This document shows positions 48,125 to 57,153 of a stretch of DNA of 64,000 bases, in pieces. The stretch is from NCBI GenBank assembly GCA_003605115.1, contig QZKY01000015.1, positions 1 to 64,000 on the forward strand, given 5' to 3'. Every line of letters starts with the position of its first letter. The first letter of the stretch is position 1. The notes under the pieces are model-generated. The model was not told where the DNA came from, searched no databases, and saw nothing but the letters and a program-made list of their open reading frames with translations. This DNA comes from Oxalobacter sp. (GTDB lineage: Bacteria; Pseudomonadota; Gammaproteobacteria; Burkholderiales; Burkholderiaceae_D). Made by a program: the position numbers and the translations under genes.

Positions 48125-49503
48125 ATCTTAATAATTTTCTTGTCGAAAAAGAGGTGCCGCTAAAGGACGCTTTGCAGAAGATCAGTGCCAACCATCATGG
48201 GATCATCATGGTTACTGATTCAGCTGGAACTGTAATCGGTGTTGCAACGGATGGTGATATTCGTAAGCGATTACTTGAGGGAGCCTCACTATCCGACAAG
48301 ATTGGTGGTTTCACCAACAACAATTTTGTGTGGGCTGATGAGGCAACTCCGCGTGAAGTGCTTTTGAAACAGCTTGATCACCACATTCGTGTGATCCCGC
48401 TTCTGAATAGTGAACGACGTCTGGTTGGTGTTGTTAGTCGCGATCATTTCCCTGTTCCCGAAGAGGTTCCGACTTACGCTCGTGCTCGGTCACCTGTTCG
48501 GATTAGTTTCGGCGGTGGCGGATCTGATTTAACGCATTATTTCGCTGGTGATAGTGGTGCAGTAATCAACACCACGATTTCTCTGTACAGTCATGCAACG
48601 ATGCGAATCCGTCAAGACAAGAAGATCATTATCCATTCTCGCGATCTTGGCGAATCTCTATACGCCGACAATCTTGCTGCAGCGCTTGAGCAGAAAGGGA
48701 CGTTTGGTCTCATTCAGGCATTGCTTAAGGCGGTGCATCCAGAGTTTGGGTTTGAGCTATTCCTGTATTCCGACTTTCCAATGAATTCGGGATTGGGTGG
48801 CTCCGCTGTTGTATCGGCTTCCATACTTGGATGTTTCAACCAGTTCCGACGCGACAAGTGGGATCTCCATGAACTGTCCGAGCTTGCATTTCAAGCAGAG
48901 CGGCTTTATTTAGGCGTTGCAGGTGGTTGGCAAGATCAATATGCCACAGTGTTCGGTGGCTTCAATTTCATGGAATTTCGAATGGAGCAGAATATTGTTC
49001 ACCCGCTGCGTATTCATTCGGACATCCTGCTCGAATTGGAGGAAAGCCTCGTTTTGTGCGATACCAGTAAGCCACACGATTCTGGTGAAATTCATCGCGA
49101 TCAGCATCAACACATGCAACAGGCATCAGTTCGTAACAAGGTTAAGTCCAATGTTGATTTGACATATCGCATGCGCAACCACTTGTTACGTGGACGGTTA
49201 CTCAAATTTGGTGAGGCATTGCACGAGGCGTGGCAATACAAGCGTCAATTTAGTAACAAAATATCGAACTCGTATCTGGATGACATTTACGATAATGCTC
49301 TGCAGGCGGGGGCTGTTGGTGGAAAGCTGCTCGGTGCAGGTGGGGGTGGATTTTTCTTGTTCTACGCGCCACCATTCCAGAAGCTTGCATTGATCGATTA
49401 TCTCGAATCTCAGAATTTGAAAGTGCGTCCATTCCGATTTGAACAGGAAGGGTTACAGGCATGGTCGGCTCGCGACAATCATCATACGGAATTTGATATC
49501 TAA
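48121..49503 (+). CDS. hddA: CBS-domain pair fused to a GHMP heptose 7-phosphate kinase (HddA-like)
   Basis: 460 residues in two parts. Residues 1-115 form a CBS pair (KDALQKISANHHGIIMVTDS, VATDGDIRKRLLEG and VVSRDHF). Residues 120-460 form a GHMP kinase: ARSPVRISFGGGGSDLTHYF, the ATP loop SGLGGSAVVSA near 224-234 and the C-terminal GGKLLGAGGGGFFLFY near 401. HddA phosphorylates heptose 7-phosphate at O-1. CBS domains bind adenosyl ligands and usually act as energy sensors; in glycan loci they are typically fused to the nucleotidyltransferase, as in ptmE at 62712, not to the kinase. GTG 48121 overlaps hddC and follows AGGA. Confidence 0.88.
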   Translation: MNLNNFLVEKEVPLKDALQKISANHHGIIMVTDSAGTVIGVATDGDIRKRLLEGASLSDKIGGFTNNNFVWADEATPREVLLKQLDHHIRVIPLLNSERRLVGVVSRDHFPVPEEVPTYARARSPVRISFGGGGSDLTHYFAGDSGAVINTTISLYSHATMRIRQDKKIIIHSRDLGESLYADNLAAALEQKGTFGLIQALLKAVHPEFGFELFLYSDFPMNSGLGGSAVVSASILGCFNQFRRDKWDLHELSELAFQAERLYLGVAGGWQDQYATVFGGFNFMEFRMEQNIVHPLRIHSDILLELEESLVLCDTSKPHDSGEIHRDQHQHMQQASVRNKVKSNVDLTYRMRNHLLRGRLLKFGEALHEAWQYKRQFSNKISNSYLDDIYDNALQAGAVGGKLLGAGGGGFFLFYAPPFQKLALIDYLESQNLKVRPFRFEQEGLQAWSARDNHHTEFDI

Positions 49504-51395
49504 TGAAGATCAATATTGGAAATTTTGAAGTTGGCGGGAAACGAAGTTTCGTGATCGCTGAGATCGGTAATAACCACAATGGCAGCATCGAGCGTGCACT
49601 GCAGATGGTTGATCAGGCGATTGACATGGGGGCTGACTGCGCCAAGTTCCAGATGCGTCACCTAGATGAGGTCTATCGCCAACGCTCTTTGAGTAAAGAC
49701 GGGGAGGATCTTGGAACTGAATATGTTCTTGATTTGCTACGACGTTTTGAGTTGACGCTTGATGAGCACAGGCAAGTCGCTGAGTATTGCAAAAAAAAGG
49801 GAATACTTTACATGTGCACTCCTTGGGATCCACGCAGCGTGGGTGAACTGGAGCGCCTGGATGTTCAGGCATATAAAGTGGCTTCGGCAGATTTGACGAA
49901 TTTACCGTTACTCGAATGTTTGTGTGCAACGGGCAAACCATTGATTTTGTCCACTGGCATGAGTGATCGTAAAGAGGTTCAGATCACTGTGGATTTTCTC
50001 AACAGACACAATGCACAGTACGTGTTGTTGCACTGTAACAGCACCTATCCCGCCCCTTTTCATGATATTCATTTGCGTTGGATGGAGAGACTGCGCACTA
50101 TTCATCCGTTTGTTGGTTACTCCGGCCACGAACGCGGTATCGCTGTTACTCATGCCGCGGTTGCATTAGGTGCTTGCGTTGTAGAGCGTCACTTTACGCA
50201 GAATCGTAATATGGAGGGGCCGGATCATGCCGCTAGCCTTGAATTTTCCGAGTTTAAGCGCTTGATTGAGGGGATTCGTGAGATTGAGGAAGCGCTGGGG
50301 GATGACACAGAACGGTCTGTCTCACAAGGTGAAATGATCAACCGAGAGAATCTTGGGAAGAGTCTGGTTGCTGCAACGGTGTTGAGTAAGGGGACCGTAC
50401 TTGAGTCGCACCACATCAAGGTTCGTAGCCCCGGTCAGGGGCTGTCTCCACAGTACTATGAAAAGTTGATAGGACGCGTTTTGCAGCATGACATGCGAGA
50501 AGAGGATTTTTTCTATGCGTCAGATCTCAAGGATGAACGCATTGAACCCAGAAGTTACCGTTTCCGTCGTCCATGGGGTATTCCGATTCGTTATCACGAT
50601 TTTACGGAGTATGCGAACCGCGTCCAGCCCGATTTATTTGAGTTTCATCTTTCATACTCGGACATGGAACTTAAGCTGGACGACTATCTTTCTGGTACTT
50701 ACAAAGCAGGGTTTGTTGTCCACGCTCCAGAATTGTTTTCTGGTAGTCGTCTCATGGATTTGGCGAGCCCAGACGAAAGCTATCGGATTGAATCCTTGCA
50801 TGAAACGCAGCGAGTGATAAATATTACCCGCGATCTGAAGCGCTTCTTTCCCAATACGAAGCGTCCGATGATTGTTGCGAATATCGGTGGTTTTACCATG
50901 GATGCTCCATTACCAAGTGAGGTAATTGAATCATATTACAATCGTTTTGCGCGTAGTCTTAAAGAGCTTGATATGGAAGGTGTTGAGTTGATTCCGCAAA
51001 CAATGGCACCTTTCCCATGGCATTTCGGAGGACAGCGTTACCAGAACTTGTTTGTCAAACCGGAGGAAATCGTTTACTGGTGCAAGAAACTTAACCTGCG
51101 CATGTGTTTCGATATTTCTCACAGTCGCCTTACATGTAACCACCTTGGGGTCGATTTTTACGCATTTGCGCAACAGATTGCTCCTTTCACAGCCCACCTG
51201 CATTTGGGTGACGCATCAGGCCTGAATGGGGAGGGATTGCAAATTGGTGAAGGAGACATTGACTTCACCAAGCTAGGGACGATACTCGATGCGGGTTGTC
51301 CACTTGCACCCTTCATTCCTGAAATCTGGCAAGGGCACAAAGACGGTGGGGAGGGATTCTGGATTGCATTGGAACGTCTGGAGGGAGTATTGTGA
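49503..51395 (+). CDS. NeuB-family synthase fused to SAF domain and a TIM-barrel sugar isomerase-like domain
   Basis: 630 residues, about twice a normal synthase. Residues 1-280 are a NeuB-type barrel: IAEIGNNHNGS, KFQMRHLDEVYRQ, LSTGMSD, LLHCNSTYPAP, GYSGHERG and VVERHFTQNRN. The two metal-binding His of the family (in GYSGH and ERHFT) are kept, but LegI here has PSGE, YSDHT and EKHFT where this protein has ASAD, YSGHE and ERHFT. Residues about 285-345 are a SAF domain. Residues about 352-630 resemble AP-endonuclease-2/xylose isomerase-like enzymes (ELIPQTMAPFPWHF, CFDISHS, HLHLGDASGLNGEG, FIPEIWQGH). It overlaps gmhA by 4 bases. NeuB enzymes condense PEP with a sugar; the substrate here is unknown. 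Confidence 0.85.
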   Translation: MKINIGNFEVGGKRSFVIAEIGNNHNGSIERALQMVDQAIDMGADCAKFQMRHLDEVYRQRSLSKDGEDLGTEYVLDLLRRFELTLDEHRQVAEYCKKKGILYMCTPWDPRSVGELERLDVQAYKVASADLTNLPLLECLCATGKPLILSTGMSDRKEVQITVDFLNRHNAQYVLLHCNSTYPAPFHDIHLRWMERLRTIHPFVGYSGHERGIAVTHAAVALGACVVERHFTQNRNMEGPDHAASLEFSEFKRLIEGIREIEEALGDDTERSVSQGEMINRENLGKSLVAATVLSKGTVLESHHIKVRSPGQGLSPQYYEKLIGRVLQHDMREEDFFYASDLKDERIEPRSYRFRRPWGIPIRYHDFTEYANRVQPDLFEFHLSYSDMELKLDDYLSGTYKAGFVVHAPELFSGSRLMDLASPDESYRIESLHETQRVINITRDLKRFFPNTKRPMIVANIGGFTMDAPLPSEVIESYYNRFARSLKELDMEGVELIPQTMAPFPWHFGGQRYQNLFVKPEEIVYWCKKLNLRMCFDISHSRLTCNHLGVDFYAFAQQIAPFTAHLHLGDASGLNGEGLQIGEGDIDFTKLGTILDAGCPLAPFIPEIWQGHKDGGEGFWIALERLEGVL

Positions 51396-51979
51396 GCACG
51401 GAAAAAATTAAAACTCAGATTGAAGCATCGATAGCTGTAAAGCAGATTTTGCTTAAAGACGAGGTGAGTCTTGCTCAAGTTGATCATTTGGCCAACCTTT
51501 GTGTTGCTGCCTTACGTAAGGGTGGAAAGATCATCTTCGCCGGGAATGGAGGCAGTTTCGCTGATGCACAGCATTTGTCTGCGGAATTTGTGTCTCGTTT
51601 CATGTTTGATCGCGCGCCTTTGGCATCGGTTGCTCTTGGAACGAACAGTTCGGCCATGAGCGCCATCGGTAATGACTACGGCTACGACCAAGTCTTTGCC
51701 CGTGAGCTTGCAGCTGTTGCAAAACCTGAAGACGTATTCGTGCCAATCTCCACGAGTGGTAACAGCCCTAATGTGTTGGCGGCAATTCAGGTGGCTAAGA
51801 ATCACAAGATTGCTACTGTGGGGCTTGCAGGCTCTACGGGCGGCAAGATGAAGGACATGTGTGATTGTATTTGTGCTCCTTCCAAGGAAACGGCGCGCAT
51901 ACAGGAATGCCATATCATGCTAGGACATATTCTCTGCGGAATAGTCGAGAGCCTTTACTTTCCCCAGGGGAGCGCGTAA
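51392..51979 (+). CDS. gmhA: Phosphoheptose isomerase (SIS domain)
   Basis: 195 residues. GmhA converts sedoheptulose 7-phosphate to D-glycero-D-manno-heptose 7-phosphate. The SIS motif IFAGNGGSFADAQHLSAEFV holds the metal-binding His and Glu, and RIQECHIMLGHILCGIVE supplies the Gln and His seen in E. coli GmhA. GTG 51392 overlaps the NeuB-fusion gene and follows GGAGGGA. It provides the first step of the heptose pathway encoded by this operon. Confidence 0.9.
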   Translation: MSTEKIKTQIEASIAVKQILLKDEVSLAQVDHLANLCVAALRKGGKIIFAGNGGSFADAQHLSAEFVSRFMFDRAPLASVALGTNSSAMSAIGNDYGYDQVFARELAAVAKPEDVFVPISTSGNSPNVLAAIQVAKNHKIATVGLAGSTGGKMKDMCDCICAPSKETARIQECHIMLGHILCGIVESLYFPQGSA

Positions 51980-53127
51980 TGAGCCGTCAATCCTCTCTGG
52001 AGCTTGTGCATCTGGCCAATTTCAATAGCACCAACATCGGCAATGGTGCGCTGGCGAATGGTTTGGAGCACACAATGTCGGAGGACATTGAACGCTCGAT
52101 TCGCTGGAGCAGGGAAGCATGGGATGACTACACCTTTCGTAAGCTGGATTTCGACCAGACTTTTGTTGATAAGGTGAATGCTACGGACGGACTCATTGTT
52201 GGCGGCGCGGTGACTTTCAATGGGCGTGATTACAATGATCGAACGGGGACGCGGTTTGAGTTGCCGTTCGAATTGTGGGACAAACTCAAGAAACCGATTG
52301 TTTTCTACGGGTTGAGCTACCGGAATTGGCCTGGTCAAGTCTATCATCACGCAGATAAGCTGAGGCAGATGGTGGAAAAGGCATTAGCTTCTGAAAAAAT
52401 AATATTCTCTGTGCGCAACGATGGCACGAAAGCCTGGTTGAAAACGATGGTCGGGATAGACAGCGATGCAATTATCGAGGTGCCCGATTCGGCCGTATTC
52501 GTTGAGGCACATGCAGGTGACTATCCCGAGATCGTCAATGGCGCAAGAAATATTATGGTTGCATTCAATGACGAAGATGCTGTTCGGCGCTATGACGAGA
52601 GGGGAGCTCACTCGCGTGAAACCGTGATCGCCGCACTGGTAGAAGTTCTCGAGCGCCTAGCTGAGCGCTACCCGATAAACATTATTCTTTGCCCGCACTA
52701 CTTTGATGATTTCAAAATGATGAGTGCTTTTATTGAGCGCATCAAGCCACGCTTGGCGCACCAGAATATGGTTGCCAGCGGTTTGTGTCGCGTCAAAGAC
52801 ACTTCCTATTTTTATGGACGCTATATGCGTGCTGATCTGGCAATTAGCATGCGTGTGCATTCAATGTCTCCATGCATTGGACTTGGCGTGCCAATGGTTG
52901 CGCTGACAACGCAGGATCGCATGTCAGATTTCATCGCACGGCTGGAGTTACAGAACCAAGCTGTGGATGCTTTTGATCCTCTGGTTGCGGAAAAACTCTA
53001 TGCCAAGGCGGTCTATACCTTGGACCATGGGGCAGACGTGCGTGATTCATTTGCACGTGCACGAGCAAAGCTACGCGACGAGACGAGAGTTTTTCATCAG
53101 CGTCTGGATAAACTGTTTTCTGGCTGA
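51979..53127 (+). CDS. Polysaccharide pyruvyltransferase-family protein
   Basis: 382 residues. The N terminus LVHLANFNSTNIGNGALANG and the C-terminal region YMRADLAISMRVHSMSPCIG with LGVPMVALTTQDR are those of the CsaB/WcaK pyruvyltransferase family, which has a GT-B-like fold. Such enzymes add ketal-linked pyruvate from PEP to sugars of surface glycans. I start at ATG 51979, sharing one base with the gmhA stop and with AGGGGAG before it. The acceptor sugar is unknown, and some family members have other roles. Confidence 0.8.
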   Translation: MSRQSSLELVHLANFNSTNIGNGALANGLEHTMSEDIERSIRWSREAWDDYTFRKLDFDQTFVDKVNATDGLIVGGAVTFNGRDYNDRTGTRFELPFELWDKLKKPIVFYGLSYRNWPGQVYHHADKLRQMVEKALASEKIIFSVRNDGTKAWLKTMVGIDSDAIIEVPDSAVFVEAHAGDYPEIVNGARNIMVAFNDEDAVRRYDERGAHSRETVIAALVEVLERLAERYPINIILCPHYFDDFKMMSAFIERIKPRLAHQNMVASGLCRVKDTSYFYGRYMRADLAISMRVHSMSPCIGLGVPMVALTTQDRMSDFIARLELQNQAVDAFDPLVAEKLYAKAVYTLDHGADVRDSFARARAKLRDETRVFHQRLDKLFSG

Positions 53128-53148
53128 AAAAGCGACTGGAAAAAAGAT

Positions 53149-53928
53149 ATGGCTAAAGGTAAATTTGGGGAAGTACTTGCTTTAATTCCCGCACGAGGGG
53201 GATCCAAATCGGTGCCGCACAAGAACATCATTCCTCTGTTAGGCAAACCCATGATCGCTTGGGCGATTGAGCATGCACTTGCATCTGAACACGTTACACG
53301 CATTGTTGTAACCACTGATGATGAAGAAATTGCTGCGGTAGCACGCCAGTATGGCGCTGAAGTTCCCTTCATGCGCCCAGCCAATCTGGCGCAAGATCTT
53401 TCTCTGGACATTGAATTCCATCGTCACGCTGTGGAGTGGTTGCAGCAGCACGAAAACTACATTCCCGATATGGTTATCAATCTGCGCCCAACTCCGCCAT
53501 CTCGACAGTCCGCTGTAATCGATAAGGCAATTGAAACTTTTGCTGCGCATCCAGATGTTGATTCGCTGCGTTCCGTGCATCTTGCCGAGCAATCGCCATT
53601 CAAGATGTGGACAATAGATGAGCGCGGCTATATGCGTCCGATTGCGTCTTTACCAGATGTTTTGGAGCCTTACAATCAACCCCGTCAAAAGTTACCCTTA
53701 GTTTACTGGCAGGATGGTTACATCGACATTACCCGTCCAAGTGTTATTCTTAAGCAAAACTCGACAACGGGGCGTGTTATATTACCGTTCATCATTGAAG
53801 AGCCCGCAGCAGACATCGACTACCCAGATGAGGTTGGTGAAGCAGAGGCTCAATTGCGTGAACGGCAGCCTTCAAAGCAGCAATCCAATGCCATAGCCCC
53901 TTCAACAACGCTTCGACATCCCTCATGA
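53149..53928 (+). CDS. CMP-sugar (acylneuraminate-type) cytidylyltransferase
   Basis: 259 residues. The signature LALIPARGGSKSVPHKNIIPLLGKPMIAWAI (positions about 10-40) is that of NeuA/PseF/LegF-type enzymes, which charge nonulosonic acids with CMP. VTTDDEEIAAVARQYGAEVP and NLRPTPPSR match the family. The middle segment YWQDGYIDITRPSVI matches members that act on less usual sugars. A polar tail of about 25 residues ends the protein. It pairs with the fused synthase at 49503, as legF (63806) pairs with legI. It overlaps the next gene by 4 bases. Confidence 0.85.
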   Translation: MAKGKFGEVLALIPARGGSKSVPHKNIIPLLGKPMIAWAIEHALASEHVTRIVVTTDDEEIAAVARQYGAEVPFMRPANLAQDLSLDIEFHRHAVEWLQQHENYIPDMVINLRPTPPSRQSAVIDKAIETFAAHPDVDSLRSVHLAEQSPFKMWTIDERGYMRPIASLPDVLEPYNQPRQKLPLVYWQDGYIDITRPSVILKQNSTTGRVILPFIIEEPAADIDYPDEVGEAEAQLRERQPSKQQSNAIAPSTTLRHPS

Positions 53929-54965
53929 AAAAATTTCTTATTTGTGGCTTGGGATCTATCGGACAACGCCATGTACGCATGATCCAGACAGTCACTAAAG
54001 GTAAAGCAGAAATTGCAGCTTATCGTTCAAGAAAACTTGACATCGTGATTTCAGACAAGCTTGAGGCTACCTTTAACCAAAAGCCAGAAGAGCATTACGG
54101 TTTGACTGTTTTTGACAGCATGGAGACTGCGCTGGCGTGGAAGCCTGACGCAGTATTTGTCACAAACCCGATTTCCATGCACGTTGCCACAGCGACTGCG
54201 GCTGCTGAGAGCGGCGCGCATGTTTTTATCGAAAAACCGCTTGATTGCACTGATGTTGGTGTAGCTAATTTGATTCGAGCAGTGAGCAAAAAGGGGGTGG
54301 CTTGTATGGTCGGCTACCAACAGCGTTATCACCCTGGCTATTTACGTATCAAGCAACTGCTGGATGAGGGTGCTCTAGGGAGCTTGATCTCAGCAGATTT
54401 GCATTTCGGTGAGTGGTTGCCCGGGATGCACCCTTATGAGGACTACCGTGAAAGCCATGCAGCACGCAAGGATCAGGGAGGCGGTGTCATCTTATGCTTG
54501 AGTCACGAAATTGACATGGCCTACTGGTTGTTTGGAAAGCCGCGCAGTGTGTACGCGCAGGGAGGGCATCTTTCAGATTTGGAATTGGATGTAGAGGATA
54601 CCGCAGAAATTTTTCTCTCATGCGATAACGCAGGCCGTGAATTTCCTGTACATGTCCATTTGGATTTTCTCCAGGTTCCTCCACGCCGTTACATCCATAT
54701 CGTTGGCGACAAGGGCTCACTTGTTTTCGATTATCGAGCCAACCGTCTGGAAGTCAATTTACTCGCGACAAGAGTGCCTGAGGTAACGTTGTACGATACT
54801 TTTCAGCGCAACGACATGTTCCTGCAAGAAGTTGCAGATTTTATTAGCAGTGGTGATAAAGGTAAGAAACCCCCCATCCCTTTGGAGGAAGGTGTGGATG
54901 TTCTCAATATTTGCTTGGCGGCAAAGCGGTCGCTTGAGTCTGGCAAGAAAGAGGTGATAGTGTGA
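53925..54965 (+). CDS. Gfo/Idh/MocA-family NAD(P)-dependent oxidoreductase
   Basis: 346 residues. The Rossmann motif ICGLGSIGQRHVRMI and the active-site EKPLDCTDVG with GYQQRYHPG are characteristic of the family. The C-terminal domain includes GGVILCLSHEIDMAYWLFG. It lies between the CMP-transferase and an SDR gene with 4-base overlaps on both sides. Such enzymes oxidise or reduce nucleotide- or free sugars. A role in the legionaminic or related pathway, like the PtmF/PtmA pair known from Campylobacter, is possible but not shown by sequence. Confidence 0.85.
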   Translation: MKKFLICGLGSIGQRHVRMIQTVTKGKAEIAAYRSRKLDIVISDKLEATFNQKPEEHYGLTVFDSMETALAWKPDAVFVTNPISMHVATATAAAESGAHVFIEKPLDCTDVGVANLIRAVSKKGVACMVGYQQRYHPGYLRIKQLLDEGALGSLISADLHFGEWLPGMHPYEDYRESHAARKDQGGGVILCLSHEIDMAYWLFGKPRSVYAQGGHLSDLELDVEDTAEIFLSCDNAGREFPVHVHLDFLQVPPRRYIHIVGDKGSLVFDYRANRLEVNLLATRVPEVTLYDTFQRNDMFLQEVADFISSGDKGKKPPIPLEEGVDVLNICLAAKRSLESGKKEVIV

Positions 54966-55798
54966 AGAAACAAATGCTTGAACGGTTTTCCTTGCAGGGG
55001 CGGGTCGTTGTTGTTACTGGTGGCGCAGGTCTGTTGGGCAGAAAACATGCGGAGGCTGTGGCGCAGGCTGGCGGCATTCCCGTGTTACTGGATATCCATC
55101 AGGATTCACTCGATGCTGCGGTAATGGCAATCAAAGACGAGTATGGCGTAGAGTCGCTGGGGTTGATGTGCAATATTACTGAAAAGCAGAATATTGAAGC
55201 ATGTTTAGCCACAGTGCTCAAAACATATGGTCGCGTAGACGCTCTGGTGAATAATGCAGCAAATGATCCGAAGGTGGGATCAAGCATTGATGCACAAAAA
55301 TTAACGCGATTTGAAAACTTGTCCGCAGATTTTTGGCATGCAGATATGGCAGTTGGTTTGACAGGCGCTTTCTTTTGTTCGCAGGTGTTCGGTCATTACA
55401 TGGCAACCCATGGTGGCGGCGTTATTGTGAACGTCGCATCCGATCTGGCAGTGATCGCGCCAGATCAACGACTATATGAAGTTCCTGGTCTTCAGCGCAA
55501 CGAACAACCAGTGAAGCCCGCAACCTACTCGGTAGTAAAAGCAGGTTTGGTGGGATTAACGCGTTATTTGGCGACGTATTGGGCTGAGGTTGGCGTGCGC
55601 GTTAATGCGATCTCTCCTGGAGGCGTTTTCAATGGTCAGAGCGAAGAGTTCGTTGGAAAACTGGCGCAGCGTATTCCCATGGGGCGAATGGCAAATCAGG
55701 ATGAGTACGAGGGAACGCTACTTTATCTTCTTTCTGATGCGTCCAGTTATTTGACTGGTTTCAATCTAGTGGTCGATGGTGGCCGGAGCTGCTGGTAA
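54962..55798 (+). CDS. SDR-family oxidoreductase (PtmA-like)
   Basis: 278-residue short-chain dehydrogenase. The cofactor motif VVVTGGAGLLGRKHAEAV, the LVNNAANDPK segment, the catalytic YSVVKAGLVGLTRY and the ISPGG turn are complete. In Campylobacter the related ptmA is part of the legionaminic acid flagellin-glycan locus, and here it precedes the leg genes. GTG 54962 overlaps the oxidoreductase stop and follows GAGGTGA. The end of the protein (LVVDGGRSCW) is a normal SDR end. The substrate is inferred only from context. Confidence 0.83.
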   Translation: MKKQMLERFSLQGRVVVVTGGAGLLGRKHAEAVAQAGGIPVLLDIHQDSLDAAVMAIKDEYGVESLGLMCNITEKQNIEACLATVLKTYGRVDALVNNAANDPKVGSSIDAQKLTRFENLSADFWHADMAVGLTGAFFCSQVFGHYMATHGGGVIVNVASDLAVIAPDQRLYEVPGLQRNEQPVKPATYSVVKAGLVGLTRYLATYWAEVGVRVNAISPGGVFNGQSEEFVGKLAQRIPMGRMANQDEYEGTLLYLLSDASSYLTGFNLVVDGGRSCW

Positions 55799-55807
55799 TT
55801 AGTAACT

Positions 55808-57106
55808 ATGCTTATTTATTTTCATATCGATGAGCTTGCTCGCGACTCAATAGTCGCTTCAGCGCTCAAAAAAGAATCAGAAGAACGCGGCGCAAAACTT
55901 GTGTATGGCAATCGCTTTACAACAGATTATTTGCTGCGGCATTGGCAAATTTTTGACGCCATTATTTTGCCTTCATTACTTCATTATTACGGAGCCTTTC
56001 CTGATGCAAGTCGTCTGCCTGATAATATATTTATCTTGCAAACAGAAGCGATCGGGCAGGCAACCGGCACACTCAAACGACTGAATGGGAAGTATTTCGG
56101 TTCAGATCCAGTTAAATATGCGCCGTGGCATCGTTCAGTTTGCGGTTTTTTGCTGTGGGGAGCCGCGCACCTTAATACGTTCCATGAACATTGCCCCGAA
56201 TATTTACCCAAATGCCGAGTCGTTGGACACCCGCGTCTTTCACAGAGTTGTTTGGCTTCTCCAAAGAAACGAGGTGAGAGTGATCTCCCAGTTGTAGGAT
56301 TTGTTTCACGTTTCAACTTGTTAAGCCCATTTGATGCGCGCACACCGTTTGAAAGTATTATGAGCTCGATGCGTTTTGATAACACGATGCCTATTTACGA
56401 AGGATCTTCAGACAAAGACGTTGAGGACATGTTCTTTACTGAAGTAATTGACTTCAGAATCATGCTGCAAATCATGCTGTCGTTAGACCCTAAGCGGCAC
56501 AAGTTATCGGTTAGGCCGCACCCACGCGAAAACAGGCAGGGGTGGCAGCGACTCGCCAAGAAGATGGGAGTTGAAATCACTGTATCACCGTGGGATCAGC
56601 CTTTTTCACATTGGCTTGCTGAGGTTGATTGCATCGTGACCCCGCCCTCAACGGGGTTGTATGACGTTTTCTTTCAGGGGCGTCGTCCGATAGTGATCGA
56701 TAATGTGGTGCGTTCACGTGCTGAACATATTTTAGCACAAAGCGACGATCGCAATCAAATTCTGGATGGGATTTGCAGGCCTCAATCAATTGGCGAAGTC
56801 ATTAGCTTGATTGAAAATTCCAACGTTCCTGCACCGCCAGAAAGTGTTCAGCAACGACTTGAGGAGCAGGTCGGCGCAAGCATTGCGCGAAAATCGATTT
56901 CCAACATTCTTGACACGATTGCTGAATTTACTGCTGCCAAAGGGATGCCTCGCAGTCGAATCACTTCATTGTTTGTGTGGAATTCGCTTGTGGTAGCGTT
57001 ATCAGAGCTTAAGGCTCTCAAGGCTCGGGTTCAGCGTAGAGTAGAGCAGGGTGCAAGCTTTGATCTGACGATTAGACGCCGTCGCTGGATTGATAGATTG
57101 ACGTGA
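55808..57106 (+). CDS. Surface-carbohydrate biosynthesis protein, GT-B-like
   Basis: 432 residues, without signal peptide or membrane helix. The segments VVGHPRL, VVGFVSRFNLLSPFDARTPF and HKLSVRPHPRENRQGW followed by WLAEVDCIVTPPSTGLYDVF resemble GT-B-fold capsule and polysaccharide transferases, in which a conserved RPHP-like motif and a later S/T-x-x-x-D/E stretch bind the donor. A basic C-terminal tail (RRVEQGASFDLTIRRRRW) could touch the membrane. It starts 9 bases after the SDR gene. It may add a CMP- or GDP-activated sugar; I do not recognise a specific family. Confidence 0.65.
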   Translation: MLIYFHIDELARDSIVASALKKESEERGAKLVYGNRFTTDYLLRHWQIFDAIILPSLLHYYGAFPDASRLPDNIFILQTEAIGQATGTLKRLNGKYFGSDPVKYAPWHRSVCGFLLWGAAHLNTFHEHCPEYLPKCRVVGHPRLSQSCLASPKKRGESDLPVVGFVSRFNLLSPFDARTPFESIMSSMRFDNTMPIYEGSSDKDVEDMFFTEVIDFRIMLQIMLSLDPKRHKLSVRPHPRENRQGWQRLAKKMGVEITVSPWDQPFSHWLAEVDCIVTPPSTGLYDVFFQGRRPIVIDNVVRSRAEHILAQSDDRNQILDGICRPQSIGEVISLIENSNVPAPPESVQQRLEEQVGASIARKSISNILDTIAEFTAAKGMPRSRITSLFVWNSLVVALSELKALKARVQRRVEQGASFDLTIRRRRWIDRLT

Positions 57107-57153
57107 TAGTACAGACTAAGTCGCAATAATTCACTTGATCTTAAGGAATTTTT

